This document shows, piece after piece, positions 38,420 through 46,041 of a DNA stretch of 64,000 nt. Numbering within the stretch: the first letter of the stretch is position 1; each line of letters opens with the position of its first letter. Below the pieces are notes generated by a model. That model had not been told where the DNA came from. It saw only the letters and a program-made list of their open reading frames with translations, and made no database searches. The position numbers and the translations under genes were made by a program. This DNA is from CAWIUB01 sp963839995 (GTDB lineage: Bacteria > Actinomycetota > Actinomycetes > Mycobacteriales > Jatrophihabitantaceae), in contig CAWIXH010000002.1 in the NCBI GenBank assembly GCA_963839995.1, positions 186,001 to 250,000 on the forward strand, written 5' to 3'.

Positions 38420-38559
38420 CTTTTCGGACGTTGCGCAAGCCTCGGACGTGACGAGCCGGCAGGTGGGCTGGATCCGCGCTCGTCCGTCGACTCGCAGCTC
38501 CTCGATCAGTAGCCGGAGGAGCGTTCAACTTGCTAAACGGCTCATCCCACTCAGTACAA

Positions 38560-38868
38560 GGGAAGTGAGTGCCAGGCTGCGCCTTCTCAGTCGATCGCGA
38601 GCGCCTCGGGGAGAACGTGGTCTCTGCTATGTCCTCGGTCACTCGCGCGAGCTGCGCGCGGGTGAGGCTGCGATGGCGTCGACGCAGCGGACCGCGGCTT
38701 CATGCTCGGCGATACGGCGGAGGAAGGTCCACGTTTCCCCACGCACATCGGTCGGTCGTCACCGGGCGACCCCCTTTCGTGTGCGCCGATCAGCGCTCCA
38801 GCCTGTTCGTGCCGAGAATCTCGGCGGTGGAGGAGTGCGACCCAGAAAGACGTGTCAACGAAGATCAT
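38560..38868 (-). pseudogene. PIN-domain (VapC-like) toxin, frameshifted
   Basis: From the ATG at 38868 the frame opens as a PIN toxin (MIFVDTSFWVALLHRRDSRH with the first catalytic Asp). It then shifts near residue 35 into ETWTFLRRIAEHEAAVRCVD and again into a third frame, with no intact PIN C-terminus. Its ATG overlaps the ancestral stop of the antitoxin (ATGA), the standard vapBC layout. It cannot make a full toxin. Confidence 0.65.
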
Positions 38869-39075
38869 CTATACACGACGTCGTCAACGTGCCTGACGAA
38901 TCGTCGACCGAGCCGACGAGGTCGCTGAGTGGGTCCTCCATGAAGGGCGGCAGGAGATCAAGCCAGCCCGGACGTAGCCGCGGATCAGGGCCGCCTTCGA
39001 CGTGTGCTGACGGTTCGCCTCGGCCTCCAGAGCGCGATCGAGTTCCTCGTCGATCAGGATCTGCAGCCGTTTCAT
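38865..39075 (-). pseudogene. RHH-type (VapB-like) antitoxin, frameshifted
   Basis: The ATG at 39075 begins MKRLQILIDEELDRALEAEA, a ribbon-helix-helix DNA-binding start, followed by SKAALIRGYVRAGL. After about 38 residues the frame shifts to LLPPFMEDPLSDLVGSVDDS and then again to VDDVVYR with a TGA that overlaps the toxin ATG. Two frameshifts have broken the C-terminal toxin-binding part. The DNA-binding part could still be made. Confidence 0.65.
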
Positions 39076-39190
39076 GTACAAGTACAACGTCAGTCTCGAA
39101 CTGACGTAACAACGATGTCCGCACCCGGCGTTGCCCGCTGGGCAGGTGCCATTGCCCACCGACACTTCCGGCGCCGGTAGCGTTTCGATC

Positions 39191-40351
39191 GTGCCGCAGC
39201 TTGCTGACGTCATCACAGCGCTGGAGGGCTGGTACCACCCGCGCTGGGCAGAGTCGTGGGACGCCGTCGGGTTGGTCTGTGGGGATCCAGCAGACAACGT
39301 CGACCACGTCGTGCTCGCCGTCGATGCCGTGCCCGCGACCGTGACCGAGGCGATCGACGCGGAGGCGCAGCTGCTGCTGACCCACCATCCGTTGCTGCTG
39401 ACACCCGTTCACGGGGTGGCCGCGACCGATCCCAAGGGCACGATGGTGCACCGGATGGTCCGCGCAGGTGTCGCCCACTACGTCGCGCACACCAACGCCG
39501 ACGTGGCCCAGCCGGGTGTGTCTGACGCGCTGGCCCGCCGCATCGGCCTGACTCAGCTTCGCCCGCTCGACGCGCAGCCGGGCGAATCCGCCGACAAGTT
39601 GGTGGTGTTCGTCCCGGTCGCCGACGCGCAGCGGCTGATCGACGCGCTGGCCGACGCGGGTGCCGGCCGCCTGGGCGCGTACGAGCGATGCGCCTGGATG
39701 ACCGATGGCCTCGGCACGTTCCGTCCAGGGCCGGACGCCGCACCGGCAATTGGGCAAGTCGGTGCGGTCGAGCAGGTACCCGAGACTCGCGTCGAAATGG
39801 TCGTGCCGCCCGCCCGGCGTGAGGCGGTCATCCGGGCGATGCGCGCCGCGCACCCGTATGAGGAGCCGGCGTTCGACCTGTTCAACCGGGTGCCGTTGGC
39901 CGGCCGTCGTGGCACCGGGAGGATCGGCGAGCTCGAGCAGGATGTACCGCTGGGGGAGTTCGTCGAGCTCGTCGCCGCAGCGTTGCCCGCGACGGCCTGG
40001 GGGGTCCGCGCGGCCGGCGACCCGGCCCGACCGGTCCGGACGGCCGCCGTGTGTGGCGGCTCCGGTGCTTCGCTGATCGAGGAAGCTCGCCAGGCCGGCG
40101 CGAATGCCTTCCTCACAGCCGACCTCAAGCACCACAACACGAGCGAGGCGGTGGCGGAACGCGACCCCGGCGCCATGGCACTGCTCGACGCCGCGCACTG
40201 GGCAACCGAGGCACCGTGGCTCGACCTCGTCGCCGGCCAACTTCGGCAGCGGTTCGACGGGACGGGCCTTAGGGTGACCGTGTCCGCGCAACGCACCGAC
40301 CCGTGGACGCTGCATGTCCCATCGCCCGAATCGAGCCCCCGCACACCGTGA
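39191..40351 (+). CDS. Nif3-like dinuclear metal centre protein
   Basis: The 386-residue protein belongs to the NIF3/GTP cyclohydrolase I type 2-like family. Metal-binding residues appear in LLLTHHPLLL, YVAHTNADVA, FLTADLKHHNTSEA and LLDAAHWATE. A middle insert domain of about 120 residues resembles the PII-like insertion found in long Nif3 proteins. The GTG at 39191 fits the conserved N-terminus better than the earlier in-frame start at 39131. Its stop overlaps the GTG of the zinc-ribbon gene. The order is conserved in mycobacteria. Confidence 0.88.
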   Translation: MPQLADVITALEGWYHPRWAESWDAVGLVCGDPADNVDHVVLAVDAVPATVTEAIDAEAQLLLTHHPLLLTPVHGVAATDPKGTMVHRMVRAGVAHYVAHTNADVAQPGVSDALARRIGLTQLRPLDAQPGESADKLVVFVPVADAQRLIDALADAGAGRLGAYERCAWMTDGLGTFRPGPDAAPAIGQVGAVEQVPETRVEMVVPPARREAVIRAMRAAHPYEEPAFDLFNRVPLAGRRGTGRIGELEQDVPLGEFVELVAAALPATAWGVRAAGDPARPVRTAAVCGGSGASLIEEARQAGANAFLTADLKHHNTSEAVAERDPGAMALLDAAHWATEAPWLDLVAGQLRQRFDGTGLRVTVSAQRTDPWTLHVPSPESSPRTP

Positions 40352-41088
40352 ATGCCGACCCTGCCGCCCAGCTGCGGCTGCTCGACCTACAAGCTGCAGA
40401 CACCGCGCTGGCCCAACGCGCGCACCGGCGCATGACGCTGCCCGAACTCGCGGCAATCGCGGACAACGACACTCGCGCGGCAGATCTCGAGACCCAGGCA
40501 GTCGACCTGCGTACCCGCTGCGACGATATCGATGGCGACCAGCGCCGCCTCGCCAACGAGATCGACACCGTGCGCGCGCGTTCCGCGCGAGACGACCAGC
40601 GGCTCATCTCCGGAGGGCTGCCCGCCAAGGAACTCGAGGGCCTGCAGCACGAGATCGCCACGTTGGCCCGCCGGCAATCGGCGCTCGAGGATGATCTGCT
40701 GGAGCTGATGGAACAGCGCGAGCAGATGGAGCAGGAGATCTCTGCAGTGGCCAAGAAGCAGGAAGCGCTCGAGGCGGAGCGCACCAGGCTGATCGAGGCG
40801 CGGGATGCGGCATTCGCCGAGATCGACGCTGCCGTGGCGCAGCGCACCGCCGAGCGCAGCGCCGTCGCCGCCGAACTGCCCGCGGACCTGCTTGGGCTCT
40901 ATGACAAGGTGCGCGCCGCCAACGGCGGAGTCGGTGCGGCGGCGCTTCGTCAGCGGCGCTGCGAGGGGTGCCGCATCGAGCTGGCCGGTAACGAGCTGAG
41001 CAGCGTCCGCGCCGCGCCCCCAGACGCCGTGCTGCGGTGCGAGAACTGCCGCCGCATTCTGGTGCGCACGGCCGAATCGGGCCTGTGA
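40348..41088 (+). CDS. Coiled-coil zinc-ribbon protein (zf-RING_7 type)
   Basis: The 246-residue protein has a long coiled coil from about residue 10 to 180 with regular charged heptads (ELMEQREQMEQEISAVAKK). A C-terminal zinc ribbon follows with CEGCRIEL and CENCRRILV. This is the actinobacterial family found between nif3 and the RNase H/phosphatase gene (Rv2229c-like). GTG at 40348 overlaps the nif3 stop. The protein may bind nucleic acid or a partner; the role is not established. Confidence 0.88.
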   Translation: MNADPAAQLRLLDLQAADTALAQRAHRRMTLPELAAIADNDTRAADLETQAVDLRTRCDDIDGDQRRLANEIDTVRARSARDDQRLISGGLPAKELEGLQHEIATLARRQSALEDDLLELMEQREQMEQEISAVAKKQEALEAERTRLIEARDAAFAEIDAAVAQRTAERSAVAAELPADLLGLYDKVRAANGGVGAAALRQRRCEGCRIELAGNELSSVRAAPPDAVLRCENCRRILVRTAESGL

Positions 41089-41094
41089 GCGAGC

Positions 41095-42165
41095 ATGCGA
41101 GTCGTCGTGGAGGCGGACGGCGGTTCGCGGGGCAACCCCGGCCCGGCCGGCTACGGCGCCGTCGTCCGTGACGAGGCGACCGGCGTGGTATTGGCCGAGC
41201 GCAAGGAGGCCATTGGCACCGACACGAACAACGTCGCCGAATATCGCGGGCTGATCTCCGGGCTGCAGGCGGCCGCCGAACTCGGCGCAACGCGAGTGAT
41301 CGTGCGGATGGACTCGAAGCTGGTCGTCGAGCAGATGTCCGGACGCTGGCAGGTCAAGAACGACTCGATGCGCCGGTTGGCGCGCGAGGCCAACGACCTG
41401 CGTACCCGCTTCGACGACGTCAGATTCGAGTGGGTCCCGCGCGACCAGAACCGGCACGCCGACCGGTTGGCGAATGAGGCAATGGACGCCGCGGCCCAGC
41501 TCACCAGCCAGTCGCCCCGGCCATCGTGGACGTTGCCAACCGGCACGCCCAGCCGTCTGATCCTCGTCCGGCATGCGCCCACCGCACACAGCGCCGACCG
41601 GCGCTTCTCCGGACGCAACGACCTGCCACTGACAGCCGCGGGCGAGCGGCAGGCGGCAGCCCTCGCCGCTCGCGTGTCGTCGTCCTTCGGTGCGGTCGAC
41701 GCGGTCGTCACTTCGACACTGCGCCGCGCCCGCCAGACAGCTGCAGTGATCGGGTCGGCGCTGCGGCTGGACGTCGGGCAGTTGGAAGGACTCGTCGAGC
41801 AGGACTTCGGCTCGTGGGAAGGCAAAACGCTCGACGAGGTGCGCGCATTGTGGCCCGACGAACTCGATGCCTGGCTCGCCTATCCGGACGCGGCCCCACG
41901 CGGCGGGGAATCCTTCGCTGACGTGGAGCGCCGGGTGCGCCGAGCGCGCAGCGACCTGATCAGTGCCCACCTGGGCGGGATCGTGGTCGTCGTCACACAC
42001 GTCACTCCGATCAAGACACTGCTGCGGCTCGCCCTCGAGGCACCTCCCGAGACCATGTATCGCATTCACTTGGACCCGGCGTCGATCTCGATCGCCGACT
42101 ACTACGCCGACGGGCAGACCTCGGTGCGGCTCGTCAACGACACCGGCCATCTGGAGCCCGCGTAG
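41095..42165 (+). CDS. Bifunctional RNase H / acid phosphatase
   Basis: The 356-residue fusion has an N-terminal RNase HI domain (VEADGGSRGNPGPAGYGAVV, EYRGLISGLQAA with Glu, VRMDSKLVVEQM, DRLANEAMD) and a C-terminal histidine phosphatase domain from about residue 155 (LILVRHAPTAHS, catalytic His). The RNase H part removes RNA from RNA-DNA hybrids. The phosphatase part is related to alpha-ribazole phosphatase CobC. The same fusion occurs in mycobacteria (Rv2228c). It lies 6 bp after the zinc-ribbon gene. Confidence 0.93.
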   Translation: MRVVVEADGGSRGNPGPAGYGAVVRDEATGVVLAERKEAIGTDTNNVAEYRGLISGLQAAAELGATRVIVRMDSKLVVEQMSGRWQVKNDSMRRLAREANDLRTRFDDVRFEWVPRDQNRHADRLANEAMDAAAQLTSQSPRPSWTLPTGTPSRLILVRHAPTAHSADRRFSGRNDLPLTAAGERQAAALAARVSSSFGAVDAVVTSTLRRARQTAAVIGSALRLDVGQLEGLVEQDFGSWEGKTLDEVRALWPDELDAWLAYPDAAPRGGESFADVERRVRRARSDLISAHLGGIVVVVTHVTPIKTLLRLALEAPPETMYRIHLDPASISIADYYADGQTSVRLVNDTGHLEPA

Positions 42166-42201
42166 TGGTCACACTCGTGAGGCAGCCAGCGGACGGGTGA
42201 C

Positions 42202-42440
42202 GTGGATTCCGCCGTATCCGAACCGCTATCCATCGGGCTACTGCTCGCAGTCCTGGCATTCGCCGTCTGCGGCCCAAGGGGTGGCCGGAGGCGGTAGCAG
42301 CAATACCCGCCGCCAGCATTGTCGTGGCTACCGGCGCGGTATCCCTGGCACCGGCGGTTCTGGTGCTGCTGCCTGTCGCAGCACTCGGCGCCTGGACGTC
42401 CTGCATCGTCGCCGCCCGGCAGCTCGTGCCGGGTAGCACC
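42202..42440 (+). pseudogene. N-terminal remnant of an arsenical/SLC13-type membrane transporter
   Basis: From a GTG at 42202 the frame reads SEPLSIGLLLAVLAFAVCGPRG and then shifts to WPEAVAAIPAASIVVATGAV with SLAPAVLVLLPVAALG. Two hydrophobic helices around a GPRGWPEAVAA-like motif resemble the start of ArsB/SLC13-family permeases. The coding signal fades before the RNase P RNA. Judged from memory of the N-terminal pattern, so tentative. Confidence 0.4.
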
Positions 42441-42526
42441 GACATCGGCCTCTTGCACGTGGCCACCGCCCGCAGCGGTGCAATCGGCAGCTGCGGACGT
42501 CGCACTCCGCGTACCATCGTCATCGC

Positions 42527-42940
42527 GGCGGACGAGCCGACCGGGCGGCCGCGTCGGGAGTTCACCAGGACTCCTGCCGAGGAAAGTCCGGGCTCCACAG
42601 GGCAGGGTGGTTGTTAACGGCAACCCGGGGCGACCCGCGGGACAGTGCCACAGAAAACAGACCGCCGACAGTTTCCGACTGTCGGTAAGGGTGAAACGGC
42701 GGTGTAAGAGACCACCAGCGCCCCGGGTGACCGGGGCGGCTCGGTAAACCCCACCCGGAGCAAGGTCGAGAAGGATCGGCCGGGCAACCAGCCGATCCGC
42801 GCAGGTGATCGAGGGCGGCCCGCCCGAGCCTGCGGGTTGACCGCTAGAGCCTGTCGGCGACGACAGGCCGAGATGGATGGCCGCCGTGCGACGCGCGAGC
42901 GTCGCACACAGGACCCGGCTTACAGGCCGACTCGTCCGCC
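42527..42940 (+). ncRNA. rnpB: RNase P RNA, bacterial type A
   Basis: The ends pair perfectly as helix P1: GGCGGACGAG at 42527-42536 with CTCGTCCGCC at 42931-42940. Conserved core parts are present: GAGGAAAGTCCGGGCTCC, ACAGAAAACAGACCGCC, AAGGGTGAAACGGCGGTG, TAAGAGACCACCAG and CCCCACCCGGAGCAAGG. The length of about 414 nt fits actinobacterial type A RNase P RNA, the catalytic RNA that trims tRNA 5' ends. Exact 5' and 3' nucleotides are approximate. Confidence 0.95.
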
Positions 42941-42972
42941 GCCCATCGACAACAACGCGAAGGGAACTGACA

Positions 42973-43167
42973 GTGAGCGAGGACCTCGCCGGTACGTACT
43001 GGTACTGCGTCAAACATCATCGCGTCGAGCAGTTCGAAGCAACAGACAGCCATGACCGTATCGGGCCGTTCCACGACGAACAATCTGCAGCAAGCGCTCT
43101 ACAGACCATTGCCGATCGAGAAAAGCGTTATGAACAAGAGGATTCTGCCTGGGAAGACGGCGAGTGA
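42973..43167 (+). CDS. Small conserved actinobacterial protein
   Basis: The 64-residue protein reads YWYCVKHHRVEQFEA, then DRIGPFHDEQSAASALQTI, and an acidic tail. This YWfClkHh...DRLGPY pattern is seen in many short actinobacterial proteins near rnpB and resembles a SPOR-like fold, but no function is known. GTG at 42973 with AAGGGA upstream. It begins just 32 bp after the RNase P RNA. Confidence 0.7.
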   Translation: MSEDLAGTYWYCVKHHRVEQFEATDSHDRIGPFHDEQSAASALQTIADREKRYEQEDSAWEDGE

Positions 43168-43299
43168 ACCCGCGCTGAGCAACGTGACTTGCAAACGACG
43201 GCCATAAAGAAGTCGGCGTGGCGTATTGACGATCAACGGTGTTGCATCGTCCACTGATCAACGACGTTCTGCATAACGTTGCCCATGAGGAGGCACCGC

Positions 43300-43602
43300 A
43301 TGACTGCACCACGCAAACGCGTCGCGAAGAAGGCGCCCGCCAAGAAGACCACCGCGCGCAAGACCGCTGCGAAGAAGGCGCCCGCCAAGAAGACCACCGC
43401 GCGCAAGACTGCGGCGAAGAAGGCGCCCGCCAAGAAGACCACCGCGCGCAAGACCGCGGCGAAGAAGGCGCCCGCCAAGAAGACCACCGCGCGCAAGACT
43501 GCGGCGAAGAAGGCGCCCGCCAAGAAGACCACCGCGCGCAAGACTGCTGCGAAGAAGGCGCCCGCCAAGCGCACGACAGCACGCAAGGCGGCCGCCCGCT
43601 AG
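43300..43602 (+). CDS. Lysine/alanine-rich repeat protein, histone H1-like
   Basis: The 100-residue protein is almost entirely repeats of KKAPAKKTTARKTAA, with an extremely basic charge, like the tail of mycobacterial HupB and eukaryotic H1. No globular HU domain is present. It should bind DNA or RNA electrostatically and be unstructured. GAGGAGG six bases before the ATG is a strong ribosome site, so high expression is plausible. The tail is targetable by acetylation; note the sirtuin encoded at 16408-17274. Confidence 0.85.
   Translation: MTAPRKRVAKKAPAKKTTARKTAAKKAPAKKTTARKTAAKKAPAKKTTARKTAAKKAPAKKTTARKTAAKKAPAKKTTARKTAAKKAPAKRTTARKAAAR
43327..43599 (+). repeat. 45-bp tandem coding repeat, six copies
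   Basis: Units of 45 bp begin at 43327, 43372, 43417, 43462, 43507 and 43552, the last one diverged. Copies differ by single synonymous bases (GCT/GCG, ACC/ACT). The near-identity indicates recent expansion and makes copy number likely to vary. Confidence 0.9.
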
Positions 43603-43636
43603 GCTCGCTGGTTCGCCTGGCCGGTCACGCTGAACG

Positions 43637-45043
43637 GTGATCACGCATCATCTCGCCGGCGCACCGCTCGACTTCGCTGTACTGCGCGACGAATTGGCGG
43701 TGCCCGGCGAGTTTCCGTCGGAGGTACTACACGAGGCGCGGAAAGCGGCTGACTCGCCTGTCTTGCCGGACGACGATCAGACCGCGATCCCTTTCGTCAC
43801 AGTCGATCCGCCGGGCAGCCTCGACCTCGACCAAGCCGTGCACATCGCGCCGACGGCGAACGGTGGGTATGTCGTCAGCTATGCGATCGCCGACGTTGCA
43901 TCGTTCGTGCGGCCGGGTTCCGCACTCGACGAGGAGACGCAGCGACGCGGCGAGACGCTGTACTTCCCTGACGCGCGTGTCCCCCTGCATCCGACGGTGC
44001 TCAGCGAGGGCGCCGCGAGTCTTCTGCCTGGCCAGAATCGTCCGGCAGTGCTCTGGCAGATCGAACTCGACGGCACCGGCGAGGTCGCGTCCGTAGACGT
44101 GCGGCGTGCGTTCGTATGCAGCCGGCAGCAGCTGGACTATGCCGGCCTGCAGCGATCGCTCGAGGATGGCAGCGCACCCGAGGCGGTTGCGTTGCTGCCG
44201 CAAGTCGGCGAGCTGCGGCTCGCGCTCGGCCGCGAACGGCATGCGATAAACCTCGACCTGCCGGAACAGCAGGTCACCAGCGACGCCGAACGCGGCTGGA
44301 CGCTGGAGTTCCGCCGCCCGCTTCCGGTCGACGCGTACAACGCGCAGATCTCGCTGCTGACCGGCGCCTGCGCGGCGTCGCTGATGCTGGCAGCGGGTTT
44401 CGGCATCCTGCGCACGGTTCCGCCACCGGACAAGCGCACGGTTGCCGCGCTGCGTCGCGTTGCCCCTGCGCTCGGCGTGACGTGGCCGGACGGCGCGCAA
44501 CCCGGCGATGTGCTCGCCACCGTCGACCGAGCCGATCCCCGCCATGCGGCGTTCGTCGAACACGCGGTGGCGTTGTTGCGCGGGTCGGCGTACACGGCCT
44601 TCGACGGCGCCGCACCCGGGCAACCGTTGCATGCGGGACTCAACGCACCTTATGCACACGTCACCGCGCCACTACGCCGTCTGGTCGATCGCTACGGCGG
44701 CGAGATATGCCTTGCCGCACAAGCACGTCAACCGATCCCGGACTGGGTGCGCGCGCGAGTGCCGGAACTACCCGACACCATGCAGCGTGCCGACCGGCTG
44801 GCCCGGGTGATCGACCGCGCCGCGGTCGACATGACCGAAGCATGGTTGCTCGGCAACCGTATCGGCGAGACGTTCGATGCAGTCGTCCTTGAGGCCGACG
44901 ACCGCAACGGCACGGTAGCAATCGACGAACCCGCCGTCCGGGCCCGCTGTTCGGGTACCGATCTCACGGTAGGCGAGCGGGTCTCGGTCCGGCTCCTGCA
45001 AGCGGACGTGCCGACCCGTACGGTTCGTTTCGAGCGGGCCTGA
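43637..45043 (+). CDS. RNB-domain ribonuclease (RNase II/R family)
   Basis: The 468-residue protein has the RNB catalytic motif DPPGSLDLDQAVHIAPT with the metal-binding Asp residues near residue 57-64, LYFPDARVPLHPTVLSEG after it, and YAHVTAPLRRLVDRYGG near residue 340. It would degrade RNA 3' to 5'. It lacks the N-terminal cold-shock domains and has only a short S1-like C-terminal part, as in shorter actinobacterial members. The GTG start at 43637 has no clear ribosome site. Confidence 0.9.
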   Translation: MITHHLAGAPLDFAVLRDELAVPGEFPSEVLHEARKAADSPVLPDDDQTAIPFVTVDPPGSLDLDQAVHIAPTANGGYVVSYAIADVASFVRPGSALDEETQRRGETLYFPDARVPLHPTVLSEGAASLLPGQNRPAVLWQIELDGTGEVASVDVRRAFVCSRQQLDYAGLQRSLEDGSAPEAVALLPQVGELRLALGRERHAINLDLPEQQVTSDAERGWTLEFRRPLPVDAYNAQISLLTGACAASLMLAAGFGILRTVPPPDKRTVAALRRVAPALGVTWPDGAQPGDVLATVDRADPRHAAFVEHAVALLRGSAYTAFDGAAPGQPLHAGLNAPYAHVTAPLRRLVDRYGGEICLAAQARQPIPDWVRARVPELPDTMQRADRLARVIDRAAVDMTEAWLLGNRIGETFDAVVLEADDRNGTVAIDEPAVRARCSGTDLTVGERVSVRLLQADVPTRTVRFERA

Positions 45044-45048
45044 GCAAG

Positions 45049-45882
45049 TCAGCTGTAGGAGTGCTCCGCAGCCGGGTAGCTGCCGGCCCGTACCTCACCG
45101 GCGAAGCGTTGCGCCGCGTCGCGCAGCACACCGGCGACGTCGGCGAATTCCTTGACGAACTTGGGCTTGTGCTCGCCGGTGCGCAGGCCCGCCATGTCCT
45201 GCCACACCAGCACCTGGGCATCGCATTCGGCGCCCGCACCGATGCCGATCGTGGGAATACGCAACTGTGCGGTCACCGCACGCGCCACCTCAGCCGGCAC
45301 GACCTCCAGCACGACCGCGAATGCGCCAGCGTGCTCGAGCGCCTTGGCATCCTGCAGCAGACGATGCGCCGCTTCCTCACCGCGACCCTGCACGCGGTAT
45401 CCGCCGAGTGCGTTGACGGACTGCGGTGTCAGGCCGAGGTGAGCCATTACCGGCACGCCCGCCGAGACCAACGCTTCGACCTGCGGCAGCACGCGCTGGC
45501 CGCCCTCGAGCTTGACCGCTTGTGCGCCACCGTCCTTCATGAACCGCGCCGCCGTTTCGAGCGCTTGCTGCGCGGAGGCCTGATACGAGCCGAACGGCAG
45601 GTCGGCCACCACGAGCGCCCGACGGGTCCCCCGGACGACACCGCGGACGAGGGGCAGCAGTTCGTCGACGGTGACCGGGACCGTGGTGTCGTAGCCATAG
45701 ATGACGTTGGCTGCCGAGTCGCCGACAAGCAGCACGGGGATGCCGGCCTCGTCGAACACTCGCGCCGTCGAGTAGTCGTACGCGGTCAGCATCGGCCACC
45801 GCTCGCCGGCGTCCGTAGCCGCCTGCAGGTCGCGGATGGTGATCCGCCGATTGGTGATCCCGCCGTAAAGGATCTCGCCCAT
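45049..45882 (-). CDS. panB: 3-methyl-2-oxobutanoate hydroxymethyltransferase
   Basis: The 277-residue TIM barrel has PanB marks: MLTAYDYSTARVFDEAGI, LVGDSAANVIYGYDTTVPV (metal Asp), AVKLEGGQRVLPQV (Lys and Glu), VMAHLGLTPQSVNALGG and TIGIGAGAECDAQVLVWQD. It makes ketopantoate from ketoisovalerate with methylene-THF in pantothenate synthesis. ATG at 45882 is supported by the conserved start. It is divergent from the HTH-MurA gene across 159 bp; panC and panD are not nearby. Confidence 0.95.
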   Translation of the reverse strand: MGEILYGGITNRRITIRDLQAATDAGERWPMLTAYDYSTARVFDEAGIPVLLVGDSAANVIYGYDTTVPVTVDELLPLVRGVVRGTRRALVVADLPFGSYQASAQQALETAARFMKDGGAQAVKLEGGQRVLPQVEALVSAGVPVMAHLGLTPQSVNALGGYRVQGRGEEAAHRLLQDAKALEHAGAFAVVLEVVPAEVARAVTAQLRIPTIGIGAGAECDAQVLVWQDMAGLRTGEHKPKFVKEFADVAGVLRDAAQRFAGEVRAGSYPAAEHSYS

Positions 45883-46009
45883 AACGAACCCACCTTCTCC
45901 TCGAGGCCGGCTCGCCGGTCCCCGGGCACTGTGTGTGTGGACGCACTAATTATCACGCGGGAAGAACGCTCGGTCCATATGAGGCCGATCACCGGGCGTG
46001 CCTCCAAGT

Positions 46010-46031
46010 CCTATCTCATATCTGAGATAGG
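46010..46031. promoter_or_regulatory. Perfect 9-bp inverted repeat at the HTH-MurA promoter
   Basis: CCTATCTCA at 46010-46018 and TGAGATAGG at 46023-46031 are perfectly complementary around a 4-bp spacer. The repeat ends 10 bp before the GTG at 46042 and lies between panB and the HTH-MurA gene. XRE-type repressors bind sites of this size. The HTH domain encoded directly downstream is the obvious candidate to bind it. Confidence 0.6.
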
Positions 46032-46041
46032 GTCCGCCCAC

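Noticed and set aside
38855..40456. 533-codon minus-strand frame across the Nif3 gene
   Set aside because: Only its last 30 residues show real signal, as part of the frameshifted antitoxin. The rest mirrors Nif3.
42319..42747. Coding frame overlapping the RNase P RNA
   Set aside because: The conserved RNase P core and the P1 pairing explain 42527-42940; the frame is incidental there.
43327..43599. CRISPR array (regular 45-bp repeats)
   Set aside because: The repeats are directly tandem without unique spacers and encode a lysine-rich protein.
45061..45978. Long 5' extension of the HTH-MurA frame through panB
   Set aside because: The translated extension is antisense to panB and low in meaning; the HTH homology begins after 46042.
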